A DNA stretch of 64,000 nucleotides, taken from NCBI GenBank assembly GCA_036898135.1, contig CM072511.1, forward strand, positions 33,549,324 to 33,613,323. The letters run 5' to 3'. The position numbers were made by a program, and so were the translations under genes. The notes below the pieces were generated by a model. It saw nothing but the letters and a program-made list of their open reading frames with translations, searched no databases and was not told the origin of the DNA. Position 1 is the first letter of the stretch. Every line of letters starts with the position of its first letter. Below are positions 57,156-64,000 of the stretch, piece after piece. This stretch comes from Oncomelania hupensis (taxonomy: Eukaryota > Mollusca > Gastropoda > Littorinimorpha > Pomatiopsidae).

Positions 57156-59752
57156 TCAGAGAGAGACAGAGAGAGTGAGAGAAATGAATAAATAAATAAA
57201 TAAATAAATAACAACATCATATTGGGATATTGTTTTTGAATGAAACATTTTCTGATAAATATGCGATAAGTACAGTCCATAATCGTCCATTTTGTTGTTA
57301 AAGTCTGGGGATAGTTCTGAACTTGCGTGAATTGCTTACAACTATTTAAAAGGGTTTGAAATATTATACTATTAAGCCTGTATAGAATACAAAGCAGTAC
57401 GGGTTGATGGAAATCTAAGTTTGAACAGTCGAGTATTGTACTTTTTACTAGCTAAATAAAAATAAATAAATAAATAAATAATTTTCAAAAACACAGTTTT
57501 AAACTGGATCTGAAGTTTATATAGATGGCAAGCAATTCATTGTATTTCCAGACACCAACTAAAGTTGTTTTTTTTAAATGATGGCAAGATGGCAAGCCAT
57601 TTACATATATCATTTATCATAATGACGCAAAAATAAAACATGGAATGACAGGCCACTATTTAAACTATCTGCAAGAAATGTTTTAGCAAAATGGGATCAG
57701 CCAATTTTAGACAAAGTGTAAAACGTTTTTAGAAAATGGTGAAGCTCAATTACCTTGACCTTTTGACAAGTACAAATGCGAATGACCTAACATGCTTAGC
57801 AGTAGACAAAGTATCTACAAAGTATAAATGATGACTTTCAGTTCAGATCCTTGAGATAAGGCAAAAAGTGTCTTTTGAACAAGAAAAGTTTATTTCGGAG
57901 CGACGGCCCGACCGACTGACAACGTACCTGCTACTGAAGGATGGCCCAAATCTCAACAAAATCGCTTCAGCCGTTTCCAACGGATCAACGGATAGACCAG
58001 ACCGACGGACCGATACACCGACAATTGGCTCGTTCTCATTCCCCCTCTTTCGGAGTATTTCCAAATAAGTCTGGAAATACAAAAAGAAGACGAAAACAAT
58101 TATGATGATAAGGGGAGGGGGGGTCTAGTGGAAGAAAGGGAGGAGGAGGAGAAGAAGAAGAAGAAGAAGAAGAAGAAGAAGAAGAAGAAGAAGAAGAAGA
58201 AGAAGAAGAAGAAGAAGAAGAAGAAGAAGAAGAAGAAGAAGAAGAAGAAAATAAATTTAGATAGGTGTGAGGGTAGGGTGGAAGGTCAAATTTGAGCGAA
58301 CGCAGTGGCCTTTTGTATTCTCCTTATGCGTGTAAACATTCTCCAGGTTACCCGTCTTTTCCTGCCGATGATACGGAAAGAGAAAGGACGAATTGTCAAC
58401 ACTGCGAGCGTAGTCAGCAGGTTCGCCTTTAGCCCGTCGCCTTATGTCGCCTCCAAATTTGCCGTCTTGGGCTTCACGGACATGCTTAGGTGAGAGTTTA
58501 ACGTATCTCTTCGACGGAGCAAAGGTAATAGTCCGTCTCTTCAACAGGGGTACACGTTTACCCCTGCTCGCAAATAGGACATCACATTTTTTTATCGTGT
58601 CCGTGCGTGCGTGCGTGCGTGTGTGTGTGTGTGTATTTTGTGCACGCGGACTGGATCTTGCGCACGTAAACAATGATCATGCCAGCATGTTTCTCAAAGT
58701 TTTCTTCTATAATTTGTATGAATTTCTTGTACTAGACGCGAGCTGTACTTTCACCGTGTAACTGTCCACGCCATCATGCCCGGTGCTTATGCGACCAACT
58801 TAACGGACATGGAGATTACTCGCAAGTCCATGACTCGCACCTTCCAGGCCTCCCCTGCTTATGTGCAGAAGGTCTATGGTTCAGATTACGTAGAGAAAAG
58901 TGAGTTTTGTTTCTTTATATAACCTAAGAAAGTGAAGTAAAAACTAACCTTGTAGATAAAATTAGCAAGTCCTTGTAGAAAATAAAACGGCATATAAATC
59001 TCGAGGCAGAATTAGCGCAATAAATTTCAGACAGCAAAGTTAAAAAAAACAAAGTTTTTCTTTCTGGTTTCAAATTAGACCAGTGACGTCCTTACCAACC
59101 TCTCTTTTAAAAAAAAGAAAAGGCACACACTGTAAGTTCATTCAAAAACTAGTTTAATAATCTTCCAAAACAGACAGTTATTCTATTGCTAATACAACGA
59201 ACTGGAAAAAAGTGCTTGCGTATAAGACCCACGAACGTATAATTTGACAAAGAAAATGCATTCACTTATAATGTCGATTAAGATATTTCGTGATTTTAGC
59301 AATTGCTTGCACGGGCTTTCTGTCCTTCTGTTCTTCAAGGTCCGTCTTAATTAGTACTGAAGTTTGAATAGGTTAAAAGGGAAAACTGTTAAATTGTGCA
59401 GTGCTTAGTTTCCGATACGAGAGAGGCACGATCATATAACGAATCTTTGTCTCGTATTGGTTAAATTGCATCAAAGGTGAACAAAGTTTGTCTGTTTGAA
59501 TGTCTCCATAGTCTGTGCGTGCTATATTTTTCAGCCATGGCGGTAGCAGACAAGGTGGGTGGCCATTTCCTATCTAAGGATCCCGAAGAGGTGGTGGACG
59601 CCTATGTGCACGCCTTGTTCTCCAAAAGTCCCAAGCTCTACTACGTGGTCGGTTTCAACGGCAACTACGTCTTCCGACCCTTGTGGCTCTTGCCCACCTG
59701 GCTGGCTGACTGGCTTGTCACCAGGACGAACATCATCCCCAACCTGGATTAA
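55041..59752 (+). CDS. Short-chain dehydrogenase/reductase, SDR9C (retinol/steroid dehydrogenase) type, five exons
   Basis: The exons are 55041-55497, 55678-55793, 58347-58489, 58736-58899 and 59535-59752. All junctions are GT/AG, phases agree (1, 0, 2, 1), and the total is 1,098 nt or 365 residues. An alternative start at Met39 (55155) gives 327 residues, nearer the family norm, and places the membrane anchor (VIVALVVVLLTWLLW) at the N-terminus. Visible motifs are the cofactor-binding TGCDSGFG, NNAGVMG, the catalytic Ser in NTASV and YVASK (Tyr and Lys). TGCDSGFG is typical of the SDR9C group of retinol, 17-beta/11-beta-hydroxysteroid and hydroxybutyrate dehydrogenases. It probably acts as an NAD(P)-dependent oxidoreductase at the ER or mitochondrial membrane; the substrate cannot be told. 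Intron 2 (2.55 kb) is full of simple repeats. Its 3' flank is a degenerate tandem repeat hit by a retroposon. Confidence 0.92.
56998..57180. repeat. (GA)n with internal (GACA)n, in SDR intron 2
   Basis: GA runs surround a (CAGA)n block at ~57062-57086. It is intronic and followed by (AATA)n at ~57187-57210. Confidence 0.95.
57690..58075 (+). repeat. Dispersed repeat, intact relative of the one split at 50.9 kb
   Basis: It shares 'gtaaaacgtttttagaaaatggtgaag', 'tgcttagcagtag' and 'taagtctggaaatacaaaaag' with ~50820-51460. It includes ACCTTGACCTTTT and lies within SDR intron 2. Confidence 0.55.
58149..58249. repeat. (GAA)n microsatellite in SDR intron 2
   Basis: This is a ~100-bp purine-only GAA run, ~100 bp upstream of exon 3 and on the coding strand. 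Confidence 0.95.
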
Positions 59753-60720
59753 GGACACCATCCAAAACCCGGCTGAAGAACATTACATAACATTACATAA
59801 TTGTTGTTTTAGGTCCAGCGGAATCTTCCGAGCCAAATCAGGACCGGACAACCCCCAATCCGCATAAAAGATCTGCTGAAACAACCCTAGTGGGAAAACT
59901 GAATGCACTCCACCAGCCAGTCACTTTACAATAAAGACATCCCACGCAGGGGACGGCTGAGGCTTTACCCCAACTTATCGAACCCCCGTTTACAAAAACA
60001 AAATAGAATACAAACATCATTATAAATTATCAACAAAACACATACATATAAAATGCCTACATTGCTAAATAATAACATCATAGGAAGCCCTAGTGACCAC
60101 CTGGCAGAAAGCGTCCAATATTCCCAAGCTGATCCAACAGACCTCATACATAAACAAGGAGTCTTGTCCCGGAAGAGTTTTAAATAAAAAATGTAGGAGA
60201 CTGGTCTAGCGAAGAAGACGATAGTATAGCAGATTGATAGAACAGAGCAGGAATGAGAAAGAGCAAATGAGAAAGACAGCGACAGGGGGAATTTAAAGCA
60301 CTAAATTTCCAGAAAGTGGGGATACTATTTATACTGAAACCCCCGGCACCCCAACGGGGGTCGGCTGAAGAACATCATCAAAAACTTGGCTGAAGTACAT
60401 CGTTCAAAACCTGGGTTAAGAACATCATCCAAAACCTGAGTTAAGAACATCATCCAAAACTTGGGTTAAAAACATCATGCAAAAGTTGTACTAATAACAT
60501 CAGAATCCACCTGGACTAAAAACATATCATCCAAAATTTGGACTAAAAATATTAATGAAGTCCAACTTGAAGTTGAACTAAAAACATCAAACCCTACTTA
60601 GACTAAGACTATCATCATGCCCAATCCGGATTCAAACGGCAGGTCAAATCTGGAATAGGAACATCAAGCCCACCATGAACTAAAACATAAAGCCCAACGT
60701 GAACTACTTTACCAGTCAGT
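59753..60720 (+). repeat. Degenerate ~25-27 bp tandem repeat in the SDR 3' flank
   Basis: Units like AACATCATCCAAAACTTGGG(T)TAAG repeat with decay from just after the stop codon to ~60710, interrupted by the retroposon at 59784-60361. Units at 60391-60530 are the best preserved. It probably lies in the 3' untranslated region. Confidence 0.75.
59784..60361 (-). mobile_element. 0.7-kb retroposon copy with 14-bp target duplication
   Basis: CGGCTGAAGAACAT at 59770-59783 and 60362-60375 flanks a minus-orientation, 5'-truncated copy. It sits within the tandem repeat 31 bp after the SDR stop codon, so it may lie in the transcript's 3' UTR. Confidence 0.92.
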
Positions 60721-61129
60721 CTCACAAAGGGTTCCAGAATGTGATGGCCTACATCCCGCACTAGGGTCAAGCGGAATAATTGATCTCGGACACTCAGTAT
60801 CTCGCTATTAGTAAAAAAACAAAACCAACCATCTGCTTCGATTGAAGTGTTGCTAATCCACATCAATCCCTTTGCTAAAATCCAACGTGTTACTGACTGG
60901 TGATCAATGTCAATGCACAATTCACAGGTCAAAATCTATATTTTTGACTCGCATGTTGCCTGGTTTGATGTAAAATTGCTTACTGCAACTTTCAATTGTT
61001 TTTTGAAAATTTAAATTGCATAAAACGAGTTTTTTGTACATTTGTAAATTATGTTTGTTTTTGTTTTTTTTTAAAGCCGAACAGTATTATTACAGGAAAT
61101 AGAAATATCCAGGGTTGAGAAATTATGAT

Positions 61130-61567
61130 GAATGTGCATGCGCTATATCTTCCTATACTCTTGCGAAACATGGACCCTCACAACAGACCTACCACGAATA
61201 ATACAAAGCAAGGAGGTGAGGTAGTCTACTACGTAAGACTTCTGGGCATATCACCAACGACGAAGTTCGACAGACCATCACACAAGCCATTGGAAACCAC
61301 GATGACTTGCTCACAGTGTTGAAGAAACGGAAACTCCGATGGTATTGCCACATCATCAGAGCATCAGGTCTTGCAAGGCATGGTGCAAGGAGGCAGAAGA
61401 AGAGGGAGACAGAAAAGATGTAAGAAGACAACATGTAAGAATGGACTGCCTTAACACTGAGCGAAGCCATGAGAACTGCCGAGGACAAAGGAAGATGACG
61501 TACGCTGGTTAAACGATCATCTGTGGTGCCCCAACGACTTCGAGTTATGGGATAGGATAGGATAGGT
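61130..61567 (+). pseudogene. RTE LINE 3' fragment, degenerate
   Basis: Text for LLGIS..HITNDEVRQTITQAIG and KKRKLRWYxHIIRASGL survives with several frameshifts. It ends in (GGATA)n at 61550-61567. A weak target duplication (CATGCGCTA/TATGCGATA) is possible. Confidence 0.85.
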
Positions 61568-61780
61568 ATGCGATAGTACATTAAAGAATTTAACTATTAA
61601 CAGTTGAAAGATATATTATTTTTAAAAGGAAAAACGAGACTAAATTTGTCAATGTATTAATAATTTTGTGAATGTTGACAGAAGGACTGTAACAATGTAT
61701 GCCTTTTCATGATGCGGCAGTCAATGTTTATTTAAAGGTAGTACAACATTTACTGTAAAAACCAAAGTACAACAAAGGAA

Positions 61781-62814
61781 GTTAGTTAGTTAGTTAGTTA
61801 GTTATTAATTGCTTACGAACCAGCAGACTGCAAAGAGCCGAATCAGGACCACAAAATCAAGACCACAACTTCACCAAAAGAGGACGCCCTTGATCCGCAT
61901 AAAATATCTGCCGAAACAACCCTAATGGTAACACTGAAGGCACTCCACCAATCACTTTACAATAAAGACATCCCACGCAGGGGACTCTGAGGCTATACTC
62001 TAATTTATCGACCCCCCCCCCCCCCCCCCCCGTGTACAAAAACAAAATAGAATATAAACATCATTATAAAATATCAACCAAACACATACATATAAAACGC
62101 CTACATTGCCAAATAATAACGTCATAGGATGCCCCAGTAACCACCTGGCAGAAAGCGTCCAGTATTCCCAAGCTGATACAACAAACCTCACACACAAATG
62201 AGGACTTTTGTCCAGGAAGAGTTTTGAAGAAAAAATTAAGGTAGGTGACTGTTCTAGCGAAGAAGATTTATATAGCATATAGTAGATTATAGTCTATTCT
62301 GTATAGTATAGTACAGGATGTTCCAAAAGTCTTGGGCACATTTTGACATTGAATATTTCCGAAACTATTAAGGATATAAAAACGCATCTGGTAAATTCAG
62401 AAAGCTTGTAATCTCAATTTTTACATGGAATGTTCAAAGATGTTCAATGTGAGCACCATTGGTCACACGACACACATCAAGCCGATAGTCAAATTCTTGC
62501 CAAACGCGTCCCAGCATTTTCTGGTTGAGTGAACGCCATTAATGGGTCTGAAAAGAAATAAAAAAATCAACAGCTTTACAAAAAACTTATTGTAATTAGC
62601 TTTAAAATGGCACAACTTTTATCTTACTACCATTCATAGTAATTGAGATACGGGGACTTCAAATGTGCCCAAGACTTTTGGAACACCCTGTACATTGATA
62701 GAACAGAGTAGGAATGAGAAAGAACAAATGAGAAAGACAGCGACAGTGGGAATTTAAAGCACTAAATTTCCAGAAAGTGGGGATACTATTTATACTGAAA
62801 CACCTGGCACCCCT
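61781..62814 (-). mobile_element. 0.7-kb retroposon copy, split by a mariner MITE
   Basis: TACAACAAAGGAA at 61768-61780 and TACAACAAATGAA at 62815-62827 flank it (12 of 13 bases). The tail is (TTAG)n-type. It contains a poly-C expansion at 62013-62031 and the MITE at 62314-62690. Confidence 0.88.
62314..62690 (-). mobile_element. Tc1/mariner-type MITE
   Basis: Terminal inverted repeats starting CAGGATGTTCCAAAAGTC and CAGGGTGTTCCAAAAGTC match at 29 of the first 30 bases and are flanked by TA (62312-62313 and 62691-62692). On the minus strand the interior keeps the transposase C-terminus (MLGRVWQEFDYRLDV and CRVTNGAHIEHL plus stop), so it is an internally deleted copy of an autonomous element. 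Confidence 0.92.
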
Positions 62815-62829
62815 TACAACAAATGAACA

Positions 62830-64000
62830 CATTTTGTAATTATATAAAGTTTATTCTTTGCAAAATAAAGATCATTACAGTTTTGTACATGACGCTTAGT
62901 GTTATGATAAATCGCTAGAACAGCAAACAAAATAATAACTTTTGAAACACAAGTCATTACATCATAGATAGAAAGCTCATTTTCTGTCTTACACAAATTA
63001 TACCTATTAGCACTTGCTACAAATATTTGGTCTTCTGCTTTACTGACACACAAACATAAGGTCATGCCGCAGTACCTCACTCACGATGCAAATAAAAACG
63101 CTAGTCTAACCCACATATACTTTGCTTAACAAAGACTGTCAAATTTGGTGACAAAGTTCTAAGATTCATTTTGCATTCTTTGTGACTTGCAACTGCATGT
63201 ACTTGTATCTACAAAAACTCAAAACTTTTTTTTTATATTCATGAAACATTTTGTGTGGAAAAAAGTAACATGAATTCCTGTCAGAACATAAAGCTGTTTG
63301 TACTACTACTAATCCCAAACATGAGTAAAATACTTTATAAACATACATTTCTCATACACTCAAAATATATGGAAGTACATTGCTTGTGTTAATTGAAGTG
63401 TATGGCAAAGACCTGGGATTCCAAATTCTCAAATTACGTGTATAATATTAATGCAGGTCATAAACAAGAGTTTCATTATGCGTTACAGTATAAATACATT
63501 TTATTGGCGAAATTGAACATTTAGCAATAAGCACTGTTACTCCATTATAAAAGCACATTACATTTATTATAGAAAATTCTACTTTTCGGTAGAAGCACAC
63601 TACAGACTCGTATACATGAAACACGCACCATACATTTTTCTTCATCTTCCAAACATGGTAAGCCACGCAGATATAACAGAAGAAACTCGCTGATCATTCT
63701 ACAAACCCACCAAGTATAGATTCACACTGCTGCATGCATGCAAATTAGAAATAATATGCAATATTAAGCAACTATTGTCATGTACAACTTTTTTGGAATG
63801 TAAGCAAGCCACATACAACTCTCAGTGATGCAAACTTCTGTCAGATGATGTAATTACAACTTCAAATATTTTCAGACCTCCTAAAAAGACATGCGCATGT
63901 CATACACCTCACATACAAAATGATTTATTGTTACCATTTTTACACAAGGACATTTGACATGACAGGTACAAAAGATATGACATTCAATAACAAATAAAAA
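62830..64000. other. No recognised gene; unique AT-rich sequence
   Basis: It is free of the repeats that fill the rest of the window. On the minus strand it could be a long 3' untranslated region of a gene beyond the right edge, but no exon or clear polyadenylation context was confirmed. Confidence 0.3.

Overview
The window looks like metazoan nuclear DNA, most likely from a mollusc and plausibly a gastropod. The evidence is intron-split genes with GT/AG junctions, dense tri- and dinucleotide microsatellites, several clades of non-LTR retrotransposon with (ATT)n, (ATCCT)n or (TCTGAA)n tails, tRNA-derived SINEs, and pogo, hAT, mariner and foldback DNA transposons. The species assignment is an inference; no ribosomal or mitochondrial marker is present.

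Host genes are sparse. The best one is a five-exon short-chain dehydrogenase (SDR9C / retinol-dehydrogenase-like) on the + strand at 55041-59752. Its exons join in phase to a 365-residue reading frame with an intact active site. A second, tentative host gene lies on the - strand. Scattered exon-like segments at 36996-37296, ~21550-21860 and 19855-19975, and less surely at 10310-10415 and 3194-3298, have splice sites and a layout resembling prominin (signal peptide, then a membrane segment with a Cys-rich loop). Their introns would hold most of the left half of the window.

Mobile DNA dominates. (1) 12.5-19.5 kb: a degenerate CR1/Jockey-type LINE on the - strand is split by two DNA transposons, a 2.2-kb foldback element (13329-15538) and a 3.4-kb pogo-type transposon (15854-19238). 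The pogo element has TA target duplications and an uninterrupted ORF that joins a DDD transposase, an OTU cysteine-protease domain and a C-terminal PHD finger. This is the most unusual object in the window. (2) 22.1-26.1 kb: one LINE reverse transcriptase gene is broken by at least five nested insertions, several with exact target duplications. (3) 27.4-30.8 kb: a full-length RTE-type LINE whose ~1,031-codon frame is broken only by two in-frame stop codons. (4) 31.6-34.3 kb: a CR1/L2-like LINE with a hAT MITE in its (ATT)n tail. (5) A ~0.7-kb retroposon family without a recognisable tRNA head occurs at least seven times. Two full-length copies (40401-41103 and 48267-48972) have perfect 12-13 bp target duplications, and several copies are truncated, two of them to ~55 bp.

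Other dispersed families are a palindromic TA-flanked MITE (22206-22881, with relatives at ~51.7 and ~53.9 kb), a repeat rich in TGACCTTGA words (3.4, 5.9, 7.2, 10.8 and 42-43 kb), two tRNA-SINE families, a pogo/Tigger-like MITE, a mariner MITE and a hAT transposase pseudogene. Stretches at 0.2-1.4, 3.9-5.9, 43.2-45.4 and 62.8-64 kb show no recognisable gene.
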